A stretch of DNA of 64,000 nt from Bacteroidota bacterium (GTDB taxonomy: Bacteria; Bacteroidota; Bacteroidia; Flavobacteriales; Flavobacteriaceae), in contig JAJYSY010000004.1 of NCBI GenBank assembly GCA_021793375.1, forward strand, positions 17,904 to 81,903. Direction: 5' to 3'. Below the pieces are notes generated by a model. It searched no databases and was not told the DNA's origin. It worked only from the letters and a program-made list of their open reading frames with translations. The translations under genes were made by a program, and so were the position numbers. This document shows, one piece after another, positions 1-10,300 of this stretch (within the stretch, counting starts at the first letter, position 1; every line of letters begins with the position of its first letter).

Positions 1-232
1 TTCCGTCATGACTCCAAACCGGATGTTTGTAATGTGCATCTCCCGCAGTGAGCGGAGTTGCAATTCCGCCGGTGGCGTTTACTTTATAAATATTGCCCAT
101 ATACCCGAAAAGGATTTCTTGACCATCAGGAGAAATGACAGGGTCTTGCAGCCATTTTGCTGTACGGTCTTGAGCAAATGAAAAAGTAAAAACTAAAAGT
201 AAAAAACTCGATAATAAAAAGTTTTTCTTCAT
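1..232 (-). CDS. Secreted beta-propeller (PD40/TolB-like) protein, N-terminal fragment
   Basis: Only the first 77 codons lie in the window; the gene runs off the left edge. The start is ATG at 232. Residues 1-20 form a signal peptide (MKKNFLLSSFLLLVFTFSFA, then Q). The next residues (WLQDPVISPDGQEILFGYMG, then a repeat ending HPVWSHDG) match the opening blades of PD40/TolB-type propellers, as in tricorn-like S41 peptidases or S9 prolyl oligopeptidases. The catalytic part is not visible, so peptidase activity is only a guess. It lies 38 bp downstream of dgt on the same strand. Confidence 0.7.
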   Translation of the reverse strand, partial: MKKNFLLSSFLLLVFTFSFAQDRTAKWLQDPVISPDGQEILFGYMGNIYKVNATGGIATPLTAGDAHYKHPVWSHDG

Positions 233-270
233 TAGATAATTATTTCTGTGATTAAAAAAATTAAGTTTAC

Positions 271-1614
271 TTAAAAATTCATTCCTTGAATTTTATGATA
301 AATTCGCAAAGCTTCTCCATCGGTCAGAGAAGCTAATTCACTACAGATATCAATTAAGTTTTGATAGGTAGATTTGTTTTCAAAAGTAAAATCAGGCAGA
401 AAACTTTTTAAAATTAGGTTTTCATATTGCCCTGAATTTCCTTGTGTTTTTCTTTCAAAAGTTTGGGTGAAAGTTTCCAATAATGTGTTGATGATTTTAT
501 ATCCGGCAATTTCTTTTTCTACCACTTGTTGGCTGTTATATACATTTTTAACGCTTAAAGCAATAATATCATCGATTTGAGCTTTATATTTGGATTTGTC
601 TAACAAGGCAAAATCAAATTCTCCGGAAAGAATTTTTTCTTCATTTTCCAAGAAAATAGAAATAGTATCTTTGATTAAAGTGCTGATGGCCAAAGCTCTT
701 AAATAACTCACTCTTGCTTTGGTGGTGGTCAGCGCATGATAGTTTTCTGTGATGATGTTGTCTTTAACCAATTTTACCAAATATTCTAAAGCATATTCTT
801 CTTCAATCCAGCCTAAATTTATGCCATCTTCAAAATCGATTAAGGTATAGCAAATATCATCGGCAGCTTCCACCAAATAAGAAAGTGGATGTCTTTTATA
901 TCTCAAATTTTCTGAATTGGCATCTGTTTTCAACAACCCTAAACTTGAAGCCACATCTTGAAAGATTTCTTTTTCGCTTTGAAAAAAGCCGAATTTTTTA
1001 TCATAAACCGCTGAGGTAGGACGATGAGGGAGGGACTCTTTAGGATATTTTGTGAAAGCTCCCAAAGTGGCATACGTCAATCGCAGTCCGTCTTTGGTTC
1101 CATTTTTGGTTTGGGTTAAAAGTTTAAAACCATTAGCATTTCCTTCAAAATGAGTTAAATCTTGGTATTCTTTATCAGTTAGAAATTCTTTAAATCTTTT
1201 TCCTTTTCCATTTTTGAAATATTCTCCAATAGCTTTTTCTCCGGAATGCCCGAAAGGCGGATTTCCAATATCGTGCGCCAAAGCTGCCGCGGCTACAATA
1301 GCTCCAAAATCATTGAATTTATATCCCAATTGAACCAATTCCGGATGTTTTTGTAAAATCTCTTTTCCGATGGCTCTTCCCAAAGAACGAGCAACCACAG
1401 AAACTTCCAAACTATGGGTGAGTCGAGTGTGGACAAAATCTGTTTTGGAAAGTGGAATCACTTGTGTTTTATCTTGTAAACTCCTAAAACCGGAAGAGAA
1501 AATAATCCGATCATAATCTACTTCAAAACTCAGTCGTGTTTCATCTTCTTGATCACGAAGACGCATGCGTTGATCTCCGTATTTTTTTAAAGATAGCAGT
1601 TGCTCCCAATTCAT
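271..1614 (-). CDS. dgt: Deoxyguanosinetriphosphate triphosphohydrolase (dNTPase)
   Basis: The 447-aa cytoplasmic protein hydrolyses dNTPs to deoxynucleoside and triphosphate, helping control dNTP pools. The HD-domain ligands are visible: H67 in RLTHSLEV, H114-D115 in LAHDIGNPPFGHSGE, and an aspartate in the downstream YLVEAADDICY segment. The N-terminal RIIFSSGFRSLQDKTQV block is typical of Dgt proteins. The length is normal for the family. Start ATG at 1614 is followed directly by the conserved start of the family (MNWEQLLS). It is transcribed leftward, upstream of the propeller gene, and may be monocistronic. Confidence 0.93.
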   Translation of the reverse strand: MNWEQLLSLKKYGDQRMRLRDQEDETRLSFEVDYDRIIFSSGFRSLQDKTQVIPLSKTDFVHTRLTHSLEVSVVARSLGRAIGKEILQKHPELVQLGYKFNDFGAIVAAAALAHDIGNPPFGHSGEKAIGEYFKNGKGKRFKEFLTDKEYQDLTHFEGNANGFKLLTQTKNGTKDGLRLTYATLGAFTKYPKESLPHRPTSAVYDKKFGFFQSEKEIFQDVASSLGLLKTDANSENLRYKRHPLSYLVEAADDICYTLIDFEDGINLGWIEEEYALEYLVKLVKDNIITENYHALTTTKARVSYLRALAISTLIKDTISIFLENEEKILSGEFDFALLDKSKYKAQIDDIIALSVKNVYNSQQVVEKEIAGYKIINTLLETFTQTFERKTQGNSGQYENLILKSFLPDFTFENKSTYQNLIDICSELASLTDGEALRIYHKIQGMNF

Positions 1615-1735
1615 ATTTTAAAAATCTTGTTGGTAAAAATAGGAATTGAATTTGGACTTTGGAATAATTTTTTAGCTCTTTTAGAAGGATTAAGTATTTT
1701 TTTAGAAAGTTTAGCGGTTGTTTAATCGAGAAAAG

Positions 1736-1773
1736 CCATTAAAAAAAGAGACCCCTCATTTCTGAGTAGGTCC
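1736..1773 (-). terminator. Rho-independent terminator of the GT2 gene
   Basis: A hairpin at 1750-1772 has two stem segments, GACC/GGTC and CTCA/TGAG, with a 4-nt loop. On the minus strand it is followed by a run of seven or more T (A-run at 1741-1747 on the plus strand). It lies about 100 bp past the stop of the leftward glycosyltransferase. Confidence 0.75.
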
Positions 1774-1870
1774 CTTCCGCCCAACAATTGATAGATTGGT
1801 TAGTGAAGTTCATAGATTGGTTAATATCTGATAGATTGAACTTCGTTAGGCTCTCTGCTAAGATATATTG

Positions 1871-3298
1871 TCATATTTTGACTTTAGGTTTTGGCAATTC
1901 TCGTGTCAACCAACCTCCGCGTCCTGCGGTGAGGATCGCATAAGGAGTAATCCAAAACAAAGTGAAAGCATAAAAAATACTGTAAGGGTAAGCCCAAAAA
2001 GATTCCATTACACTTCTTTTTCTTGCATAAAATATTGCTTGGATGCTTGAGAAAGCTAAAATTCCTATAAATATTCCGTTTAAAAATAAAATGGGATACA
2101 TAATTACGCTAAAAATCATCAGCAATAATAAAGGGATGGCCAGTAAAAGCCTTGACCAATAATAAAGTAATAATATTCTTGTTGGTGTTTTTGCTCCTTT
2201 TCTAAAGTTGGAGAAAGCAAATTTGCTCATTGCAATGGTTTCTCTAACATTAGATCTTTCCCAACGGGTAAACATTTTATGTAAGTGAGAAAAGTTTACC
2301 GGCGTATTCGTAAATACATAAGCATTACGCTGAAAGAAAACTTTATATCCCTGTTTTAAAATCATATTTGTCATGGCGCGATCTTCTCCGATTGTAGAAA
2401 CTTGCCCCATAAAAGTTTGGTTAATCCAAGCCGGTAAACAATTCATAACTGCTTCTTTTCTATAAGCCGACAGTGCTCCGGGAGTACAAAAAACCGATCC
2501 TAAAACACTTTGTGCAGAGCGGATAAATTCAAAGCTAAAAGCAAAACTTACTTCTAACATTTGCGGAATTAATCCTGTTTTTCTGTTTAAAACTCTGACA
2601 TTCCCGGCAACAGCCCCACAAGTTTTGTCTTTTACAAAAGGACTGACCATATTTCTTAAAGTATCTGTTTTGACAACAGAATCTGAGTCAACTGTGATAA
2701 AAACTTCTCCGGAAGCCAATTTGAAACCTCTGTAAAGCGCATGTCTTTTTCCTTTGTTTTCCGGTTGTTGATAAATCGCAATGCGATCTCCTAATTCTAA
2801 TTTGGCTTTTTTCATCCAATTCCAAGTATCATCTTGACTGCCATCATCAATAGCAATAATTTGAAGTTTTTCTTTAGGGAAATTACTCTCTGTTAAACTT
2901 TTTAAAGTTTTATAAACCAATTTTCCTTCATTATAAGCAGGAACAATAACGGTGGTTTTTAATAATGCCTTATCAGAAACGCTGTCGATTTCTTTGTAGC
3001 GTAGATATAGCATAAACATATAAAACAGCATTAAGATATTGATGGCCAAAAGACTTAATCCAAAAAGAATTAAGGGTTTTCCACCTAAAGAATTAAGTCT
3101 GTCTAAATGTATTTGCTCGAAATAAGGGTTGAAATAAAACAAGACAAATACAGATCCGAATAAGAGTAAAAAAGAGCTGATCAAAACCAAAGACTTTGAA
3201 GTAATGGGTTTTTTAGCTTTTTTTACTTTTAAATCTGATACATCAAGAGTATTTTGCTCTTGTTGTAAAGCATCAAATTGTTTTTTATTCTTTTTCAT
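1871..3298 (-). CDS. Membrane glycosyltransferase family 2 (polysaccharide-synthase type)
   Basis: This 475-aa processive-type GT2 resembles PgaC, NodC and hyaluronan synthases. There are two N-terminal membrane helices (about residues 33-55 and 70-95), then the GT-A core TTVIVPAYNEGKLVYKTL with IDDGSQDD, the DxD motif VDSDSVV, the GEDRAMT acceptor/base motif and an RW motif (FTRWERSN, the Q/RxxRW position). Four or so hydrophobic segments close the protein. It probably polymerises or transfers a sugar at the inner membrane. The sugar cannot be told from sequence. No exporter or deacetylase partner lies next to it. Confidence 0.85.
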   Translation of the reverse strand: MKKNKKQFDALQQEQNTLDVSDLKVKKAKKPITSKSLVLISSFLLLFGSVFVLFYFNPYFEQIHLDRLNSLGGKPLILFGLSLLAINILMLFYMFMLYLRYKEIDSVSDKALLKTTVIVPAYNEGKLVYKTLKSLTESNFPKEKLQIIAIDDGSQDDTWNWMKKAKLELGDRIAIYQQPENKGKRHALYRGFKLASGEVFITVDSDSVVKTDTLRNMVSPFVKDKTCGAVAGNVRVLNRKTGLIPQMLEVSFAFSFEFIRSAQSVLGSVFCTPGALSAYRKEAVMNCLPAWINQTFMGQVSTIGEDRAMTNMILKQGYKVFFQRNAYVFTNTPVNFSHLHKMFTRWERSNVRETIAMSKFAFSNFRKGAKTPTRILLLYYWSRLLLAIPLLLLMIFSVIMYPILFLNGIFIGILAFSSIQAIFYARKRSVMESFWAYPYSIFYAFTLFWITPYAILTAGRGGWLTRELPKPKVKI

Positions 3299-3449
3299 AT
3301 AAACAGATCAACAAATCTGCTTATCTATTATTCAATTGAAGTGCCATGAGTTTTATTTCATTGATAATGAGTAGGGTAAGGTTTTTTTGAGTTGTAGTGT
3401 TATGGGGAAAAGCTCCACAGTTGTGGGGATATAGTGGTTTTTTTAATGC

Positions 3450-4319
3450 TTAAGATTTGTTTTTTGACTTGACAAAAAGTAAAACCATATCAGAAGCTCT
3501 GGCAAATAATTCATTGGCCACACTTCCAATCATTAAATCTCTAATCATAGAATTACTTTTGATTCCTAAAATTATTATTTCTGCATTTTTCTGTTTTGCA
3601 TAAGACAATAAAGTGGTGGGAATACTTTTTTCTTCTGCTTGGATGATTTCCATCTCTCCATAAGCTTGAAAATCTTTTTCCCATTTTTTTCTTTTTTGTG
3701 AAATATCTTCTTGAATAGCTTTTTCTGCTTCTTTATGCGTCATTAAAGAATAATAATAAAGCTTGGAAACATTTACAGATAGTTGTTTGATGGGCAAATT
3801 TTCATCTTTTGAGGTAAAGCGTTCTGCCCAATTCAATACAGCTTTGGTATATTTGGAAAAAGTTATGGCATTGACAAGCGTTTTTATTGGAGTTTTAAAA
3901 GTTTCGGGAACCGCCATCACCGGACTTGGAAATAAACGTAATAATTTATAAGCCAAAGCACCGTTTCCTTGTAGTTCTTGTTTGTTTCCTACTATTAAAA
4001 GATCAAAATGTTCTTTTTTTCCTATGTGTTGAAAAGCTATTTCAGAAAGATTTTCCATGCTTACCTTTACCGTATAAGGAAAATTCAACTCTGCATCTTC
4101 CACCAATCTTTCTAATCGATTTTTGATTTTTCTCTGAATGGTTTGCAAACGCTCATCAGAAAGTAAATCTTTTGGAAGCTCGCCTAATTTTATATTATGC
4201 AGAAAAGTTATTTTATCGACTATAAAAATCTGATTCAAAGTTTTGATGTAATCTATCAGATAAGCATCCATCTTTGATAAATCTAATCCCACCAAAATAT
4301 TTAAAGGTTTATTTGCCAT
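3450..4319 (-). CDS. Tandem universal stress protein (UspA family)
   Basis: The 289-aa protein has two Usp domains (about 1-140 and 145-289). The C-terminal one keeps the ATP-binding loop pattern G-2x-G-9x-G(S/T) in degenerate form (IILGIKSNSMIRDLMIGSVANEL); the N-terminal one is divergent (LLIVGNKQELQGNGALAYKLL). It is the last gene of a leftward operon; its start lies 3 bp after the BCCT stop. Osmolyte transporters often neighbour Usp proteins, so a role in sensing energy or salt stress is plausible but not shown. Confidence 0.85.
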   Translation of the reverse strand: MANKPLNILVGLDLSKMDAYLIDYIKTLNQIFIVDKITFLHNIKLGELPKDLLSDERLQTIQRKIKNRLERLVEDAELNFPYTVKVSMENLSEIAFQHIGKKEHFDLLIVGNKQELQGNGALAYKLLRLFPSPVMAVPETFKTPIKTLVNAITFSKYTKAVLNWAERFTSKDENLPIKQLSVNVSKLYYYSLMTHKEAEKAIQEDISQKRKKWEKDFQAYGEMEIIQAEEKSIPTTLLSYAKQKNAEIIILGIKSNSMIRDLMIGSVANELFARASDMVLLFVKSKNKS

Positions 4320-4322
4320 GAT

Positions 4323-5909
4323 TTATGAGTTTTGTTGTTCGTCAAGTAATTCTGAAATTGTTTCTTTATAACTTTTCTCCTCTCTGGATTTTTGTTTTTT
4401 CTGCCATCGGTTGTACTCTTCTTTTATGCCTTTATTTAAACTATAACACAAAATAAGTAAAACTGCAGCAAAAGGCAATCCTGTGATAATTACTCCGGTT
4501 TGTAAAGCATCCAAACCTCCGCTTAACAACAAAGCAATTGCAATTCCTCCTTGCATAAAAGACCAAAAAATTCTTTGCCACACCGGGGAATTCCCAAAAC
4601 TTCCGGAGGTGATGTTATCTACCACTAAAGAACCGGAATCTGAAGAAGTTACAAAAAAGGAAAAAACTAATACTACCGCCAATAAGCTGGAAAATTGAGT
4701 GAGCGGAAAATTTTCTAAAAACACAAATAAAGAAGAAGTGATATCTTCTTGTACAGCTCTTAACATACTGGTATCTCCGCTGACAATCATATCTAAAGCA
4801 CTTCCGCCAAAAACATTCATCCATAAAATAGAAATCAAAGCAGGTACCACCAAAACTCCTAAAATAAATTCGCGAACAGTTCTTCCTTTAGAGATTCGAG
4901 CTATAAAAGATCCCACAAAAGGAGACCACGCAATCCACCAACCCCAATAAAAAACGGTCCAAGTATTTTGCCAAGTAGAATCTTTATAAATTTCATTCCA
5001 CGTGCTGATATCTGTTAAGTTAGCTAAATAAGATCCTGTGTTTTCTACAAACCCTCTTAAAATAGCTAATGTTGGTCCTAATAAAAAAACAAAAACCACT
5101 AATCCCAAAGCCATATACATATTTGCATTACTCAGATTTTTCACTCCTTTTTCAATTCCTAAAAACACCGAGACAGTGGCCACGCTGATTACTCCTAAAA
5201 TAATAAGTGTTTGATTGATGGGAGAAAGATGCCAGCCATATAAATATTCTAATCCGGTAGAAATCTGTAAAACTCCCAATCCCAAAGAAGTTGCCAAACC
5301 AAAAACGGTGGCTAAAACAGAGAGAATATCTATTAAATCTCCCCAAAATCCGTTGATTTTCTCTCCTAAAAACGGATAAAAAAGCGATCTGAAAGTCATG
5401 GGAAGTTTTCTGTTAAATCCAAAAAAAGCCAAAGCTAATCCTACGATGGCATAAATTCCCCAGGTGTGAAATCCCCAATGTAAACTGGTAAATTCCATCG
5501 CTTGTTTAGCAGCTTCAAGGTTGTTGTTTATGTGCCTTGGTGGTTCTCCAAAATGCGTAACCGGTTCTCCAATGCTGTAAAACATAATTCCAATTCCCAT
5601 TCCTGCGCTAAACAACATCGCAAACCAAGCAGCTTTACTAAATTCCGGCTCTGCATCTTGACCGCCGAGTTTTATTTTTCCGTATTTGCTAAAAGCCAAA
5701 TAAAGTGCAAATATTAAAATGATATTTACGGTGATGACAAAAAACCATCCAAAATTATTGGATGTCCAAAATCGGGCGTCAACTAAACTTTTGTCCATTG
5801 CGTCGGGAAAAAGTACACCGGCTAATATTAAAGCGAGAATTAATATTAGCGACGCAAAAAACACTACAGGATTAGCTACTAAATTTCTCTTCTTGATAAG
5901 TTTTGCCAT
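4323..5909 (-). CDS. BCCT-family betaine/choline/carnitine transporter
   Basis: The 528-aa inner-membrane secondary transporter has about 12 hydrophobic segments. The BCCT signature is clear: [20 protein letters not shown], followed by [16 protein letters not shown]. The [18 protein letters not shown] segment is the glycine-rich substrate/Na+ region of TM3; the M-G-I-G form there is typical of Na+-coupled betaine carriers. The charged tail (about 490-528, rich in E and K) could be an osmosensing tail as in BetP, but this is inferred. It sits between a betaine-binding lipoprotein and a Usp. Confidence 0.93.
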   Translation of the reverse strand: MAKLIKKRNLVANPVVFFASLILILALILAGVLFPDAMDKSLVDARFWTSNNFGWFFVITVNIILIFALYLAFSKYGKIKLGGQDAEPEFSKAAWFAMLFSAGMGIGIMFYSIGEPVTHFGEPPRHINNNLEAAKQAMEFTSLHWGFHTWGIYAIVGLALAFFGFNRKLPMTFRSLFYPFLGEKINGFWGDLIDILSVLATVFGLATSLGLGVLQISTGLEYLYGWHLSPINQTLIILGVISVATVSVFLGIEKGVKNLSNANMYMALGLVVFVFLLGPTLAILRGFVENTGSYLANLTDISTWNEIYKDSTWQNTWTVFYWGWWIAWSPFVGSFIARISKGRTVREFILGVLVVPALISILWMNVFGGSALDMIVSGDTSMLRAVQEDITSSLFVFLENFPLTQFSSLLAVVLVFSFFVTSSDSGSLVVDNITSGSFGNSPVWQRIFWSFMQGGIAIALLLSGGLDALQTGVIITGLPFAAVLLILCYSLNKGIKEEYNRWQKKQKSREEKSYKETISELLDEQQNS

Positions 5910-5976
5910 AAATTTTATATTTAAAAAATACTATTAATCCTTTAAAAAAAACTCTATTAAAAAAATGAAAACCTGT

Positions 5977-6810
5977 TTATAAAGTCCATTTTTTAATTAA
6001 ACTCTTATTCTTTTTTGCCCAAGTTTCTGCTCCTTCAAAATCGTGTTTTGCTTCTTTTATTTCTTTTAATAAAGAAGACATTTCTTCGTCATTGAGTTGG
6101 ATTTTCTTTAATATTTCTGTTGCTTTTGGAAAATCATTTTTAAAATCTTTTCTTACAATTGTTTTAATTTGTTCTTCTTCGCCAAAAACACTTTCCGGAT
6201 CTTCTAAGAATTTCAACTCATGTTCAGCAAACATAGAATTGGGCATCCATCCGGTGATGACAATCCATTCTTGTTGGTTTATCGCTTTCTTTAAAGCGGT
6301 ATCCATTGCAAAATTGGTAGAAGGAATCAACTCAAACTCCAACTCATAAGTTGTTATCGCTTTTTCTGCAGATTGCATAATTCCGGCTCCTATATCAATC
6401 CCGGTTATTTTTCTTTTAAATTTTGCTTTTTCCTGATTCAATTCTGTGATGGAATGAAGGTTTACATAAGCAGGAACAACCAATCCTGTTTTGGCAGACT
6501 TAAAATTTGTTCCGATTATTTCAAAATGATCTTTGTATTCATCAACATACTTTTGATGGGTTACAGGCAGCCAAGCATCCATAAAAACATCTATTTTTTT
6601 GCGTGGCAGCAATCTTGAAAAAATAGGATCTATATCTGCATATTTGAATTTTACCGTAAAACCTTCTTCCTCTAAAGCGATTTTAGCAATATTGGCCAAA
6701 GCAATATTTTCTTCCCAAGAAACAAAACCAATTACAATAGTATTTTCTTTATTTTCTTCACAAGAAGAAAGCATAAAAATACTGATAAGAAGAAAAATTA
6801 CTTTTTTCAT
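5977..6810 (-). CDS. Glycine-betaine-type substrate-binding lipoprotein (OpuAC/ProX family)
   Basis: The 277-aa protein starts with a lipoprotein signal (MLSSC lipobox, Cys17). The mature part has OpuAC features: TIVIGFVSWEENIALANI, VFMDAWLPVTH, and a second-lobe VITGWMPNSMFAEHELKFLE segment with Trp/Phe residues suited to a quaternary-ammonium cage. It is normally the binding part of an ABC importer, but no permease or ATPase gene is adjacent; the next gene downstream (67 bp) is a BCCT carrier. It may work with an ABC unit elsewhere or deliver ligand to the neighbouring carrier. Confidence 0.88.
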   Translation of the reverse strand: MKKVIFLLISIFMLSSCEENKENTIVIGFVSWEENIALANIAKIALEEEGFTVKFKYADIDPIFSRLLPRKKIDVFMDAWLPVTHQKYVDEYKDHFEIIGTNFKSAKTGLVVPAYVNLHSITELNQEKAKFKRKITGIDIGAGIMQSAEKAITTYELEFELIPSTNFAMDTALKKAINQQEWIVITGWMPNSMFAEHELKFLEDPESVFGEEEQIKTIVRKDFKNDFPKATEILKKIQLNDEEMSSLLKEIKEAKHDFEGAETWAKKNKSLIKKWTL

Positions 6811-6863
6811 GGAAATTATAAATTCATTTTTTGTAGAAATGAGTTTGATTTTTTAATTAATTT

Positions 6864-6881
6864 ATCTATAAATGTATAGAT
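6864..6881. promoter_or_regulatory. Inverted repeat upstream of the betaine-uptake operon (candidate operator)
   Basis: A perfect inverted repeat, ATCTATA-AATG-TATAGAT, lies 54-71 bp upstream of the substrate-binding protein start. Size and spacing fit a dimeric repressor site. No regulator gene is adjacent, so its binding protein is unknown. Confidence 0.4.
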
Positions 6882-6997
6882 TTTTGTGCGGAAAGTGAAA
6901 TTTTATAGAAATATATTGATAAAAAGAAAATTATAAGTTGATTTTAAAGCTTTATATCAATAAGGATGTTTTTGTGAAAAAAGGAAATGATTTTTTT

Positions 6998-7026
6998 AAA
7001 AAAAACTCCTCTGATTAGAGAGGAGT
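6998..7026 (-). terminator. Terminator of the small ESFPASD-motif gene
   Basis: An 8-bp perfect stem (ACTCCTCT/AGAGGAGT, 7005-7026) has a 6-nt loop. The minus-strand exit is a T-rich run (A-run 6998-7004). A weaker T-run at 7035-7040 means it could also act rightward. Confidence 0.8.
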
Positions 7027-7057
7027 CAGGACTGTTTTTTGAAAAATTGCTATAATA

Positions 7058-7207
7058 TTATTTGTCTTTTTTCTTTTTCTTGTCTTCTTTATCACTTCCC
7101 GGTTGAACGTGAGAAGGTGTGTCGCTGGCAGGAAAACTTTCTTCTACTTGCTCGTCTATTTTCTTTTCTTTCTTTTCTCTTTCAGATTTTTTATCGGAAT
7201 TTTTCAT
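7058..7207 (-). CDS. Small hydrophilic protein with ESFPASD motif
   Basis: This 49-aa ORF has start ATG at 7207 and stop TAA at 7058-7060. It consists of lysine/glutamate-rich ends around a conserved core, EQVEESFPASDTPSHVQPG. The core ESFPASD(P/T)PS is a motif I know from small hypothetical proteins across many bacteria, which supports it as a real gene; so does the strong terminator right behind it. It has no signal peptide or membrane segment. The function is unknown; composition suggests a disordered nucleic-acid- or protein-binding peptide. Confidence 0.7.
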   Translation of the reverse strand: MKNSDKKSEREKKEKKIDEQVEESFPASDTPSHVQPGSDKEDKKKKKDK

Positions 7208-7301
7208 GAGAGTATTATTTATGGATGAATTATTAAAGATAAAATCAACTTTTCTTTATTAAGAGTCTTATTGTAAATAATAGTATTGCTAAAAAAAACG
7301 G

Positions 7302-7333
7302 TTTGTTCAAATAAGCTAAACGACTTATCTTTG
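7302..7333 (+). promoter_or_regulatory. Bacteroidota-type promoter of mfd
   Basis: The -33 element TTTG (7302-7305) is 20 bp from the -7 element TATCTTTG (7326-7333), matching the Bacteroidota consensus TTTG-N19-21-TAnnTTTG. The ATG at 7341 is only 8 bp past the -7 box, so the transcript should be leaderless or nearly so. Confidence 0.7.
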
Positions 7334-7340
7334 CATTTTT

Positions 7341-10300
7341 ATGAGTAAAACAACAATTCTTCAAAAATTTGCTCAGTCCCCGCAACAGCGAGAACTGCAG
7401 GAAAGTATTACCCAATCGGGAAAAAACAATAAATTTCAACTTCAAGGATTGGTAGGTTCTTCTTTGTCATTTGTAATTGCCAATGCTTTTGAAAATACTG
7501 CTCAACCTTTTTTATTGGTTTTTAATGATAAAGAAGAAGCAGCTTATTATCTCAATGATTTAGAACAACTTATCGGGGAGAAAAATGTGTTTTTTTATCC
7601 GGGGAGTTATCGCAGACCTTATCAAATTGAAGAAACAGATAATGCAAATATTTTATTGAGAGCAGAAGTGCTCAATAGAATTAATTCCGGAAAAAAACCG
7701 GAGGTTATAGTTACCTATCCAGAAGCTTTATTTGAAAAAGTCGTTACGCGAAAAGATTTAGATAAAAATACTTTTAAGATAAAAGTAGGCGATGAATTGT
7801 CTTTGGATTTCATCAATGAAGTTTTGTTTGAATATGATTTCAAAAGAGTCGATTTTGTGGTGGAACCGGGAGAGTTTTCGGTGAGAGGAGGAATTATAGA
7901 TGTTTTTTCTTTTAGCGATGATCAGCCTTTTAGAATAGAGTTTTTTGGAGATGAGGTGGATAGCATCAGAAATTTTGATATCGAATCTCAACTTTCTACT
8001 GAAAAATTAAAACAAGTTCGAATTATTCCGAATGTAGAAAATAAAAAACTCCATGAAGTAAGAGAAAGCTTTCTGGAATATATGACTAAAAAAGCAGTTG
8101 TATTTCTTAAGAACTATGATTTTTGTGCAGCTCAAATCGATGATTTATTTCAAAAAGCAGAAGAAATATTTCCTACTTTATCCAAAGAAATAGCACATCA
8201 AAAACCAGAAGAATTATTTTTAACTTCTACATCTTTTCAAAAACAACTTGAAGAATTTACAGTTTTTGAACTGAGCAATCAGGTTTATCTACAAGAAAAA
8301 AAAGAAGTAAAAAGCATAACATTTCACACCAAACCTCAACCTTCTTTCAATAAAAAATTCGGATTGTTAACTGAAGATTTGTTAAAGCATCAAGAAGAAG
8401 GATATACCAATACTATTTTTTGTGCTACACAACAACAAGCCAATCGTTTTCATGATATTTTTGATGCACAAGAAAATGTGGAAAGTGAAAAATTAGCTTA
8501 TAAAACAGTGGTTTTACCTATGCATCAAGGATTTATTGATGAAGTAGGAAAACAGGTTTGCTATACTGATCATCAGATTTTTGAACGCTATCATAGATTT
8601 CGTTTAAAAACTGGATACGCCAAAAAACAAGCCATCACTTTAAAAGAGTTAAACAACTTAAATAAAGGAGATTTTGTTGTGCACATCGACCATGGAATTG
8701 GAAGATTTGCCGGATTACAAAAAATTGAAGTAGAAGGAAAACTTCAAGAAGCCATCAAATTGTTGTATGCCAAGCGAGATGTATTGTATTTAAGTATTCA
8801 TTCTCTTCATAAAATCACTAAATACAACGGAAAAGAAGGAACAGAACCCACTTTACATAAATTAGGCGGAACAGCTTGGGCAAGAAAAAAACAAAAAACT
8901 AAAGCCAGAGTTAAGCATATTGCTTTTGATTTGATAAAACTTTATGCTAAACGCAGAATGGAGAAAGGTTTTCAATATGCTCCGGATTCTTATCTGCAGC
9001 ATGAATTGGAAGCTTCTTTTATTTATGAAGACACCCCGGATCAAAGCGCGGCTACTGCAGACGTGAAAAAAGATATGGAAAGTCCGCAACCTATGGACAG
9101 ATTGGTTTGTGGAGATGTTGGGTTTGGAAAAACAGAAGTTGCTATTCGTGCTGCTTTTAAAGCAGTAGATAACGGAAAACAAGTTGCTGTTTTGGTTCCC
9201 ACCACAATTTTGGCTTTTCAACACCACAGAACATTTACAGAACGTTTGGCAGAAATGCCGGTTAAAGTAGATTACCTCAATCGTTTTAGAACAGGAAAAG
9301 AACGCAAAAATGTTTTGGAAAATCTGAAAAATGGAAATCTGGATATTGTTATCGGAACACATCAACTGGTTAATAAATCAGTGAAATTCAAAGATTTAGG
9401 ATTGTTGATTGTCGATGAAGAACAGAAATTTGGAGTAGGCGTAAAAGATAAATTAAAAACCATTAAAGAAAATGTAGATACTTTAACTTTAACGGCTACG
9501 CCCATTCCGAGAACTTTACAATTTAGTTTGATGGCAGCAAGAGATTTATCTAATATTGCTACACCACCCCCCAATCGTTTTCCGATAGAAACCAATGTGG
9601 TTCGGTTTTCTCCTGAAAATATTCGAGATGCGATTTCTTATGAAATTCAACGCGGCGGACAAGTGTTTTTTATCCATAATAGAGTACAAAATATCAAAGA
9701 AGTAGCCGGAATGATTCAAAGATTAGTTCCTGATGCAAAAGTGGGAATTGGCCATGGACAAATGGAAGGGAAGAAGTTGGAAAAACTAATGCTGAGTTTT
9801 ATTGACGGAGAATTTGATGTGTTGGTTTCCACCACTATTGTAGAAAGCGGATTGGATGTGCCCAATGCCAATACCATTTTAATCAATAATGCCAATAATT
9901 TTGGATTGTCGGATTTGCATCAAATGCGCGGACGAGTGGGAAGAAGTAATAAAAAAGCATTTTGTTATTTCATCACTCCGCCGTATTCTGCGATGACAGA
10001 AGAGGCGAGAAAAAGAATTCAAGCTTTGGAGCAATTTTCAGGATTGGGCAGCGGAATTCATATTGCGATGAAAGATTTGGAAATCCGTGGAGCAGGAGAT
10101 TTATTAGGCGGTGAGCAAAGTGGATTTATCAATGATATGGGATTTGAAACTTATCAGAAAATTTTAAGCGAAGCGATTGAAGAACTCAAAGAAAATGAGT
10201 TTAAGGAGTTGTATAAAGAAGAAAATATTGAAGACAAAGAATTTGTAAAAGAAGTGCAAATCGACACAGATTTTGCTATTATGTTTTCAGATGATTACAT

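Noticed and set aside
8..10. Assignment of the left-edge gene to a specific peptidase family
   Set aside because: Only the signal peptide and first propeller blades are visible; S41 tricorn-like, S9 or a catalytically inactive propeller cannot be told apart.
3408..3430. Possible terminator after the Usp gene (CCAC/GTGG hairpin)
   Set aside because: The stem is short and there is no proper T-run on the minus-strand side; support is too weak for a feature.
8862..9595. Long antisense ORFs (167 and 77 aa) inside mfd
   Set aside because: They are shadows of a fully conserved mfd frame; composition is poor in small and charged residues and rich in F, S and C, with no start context.
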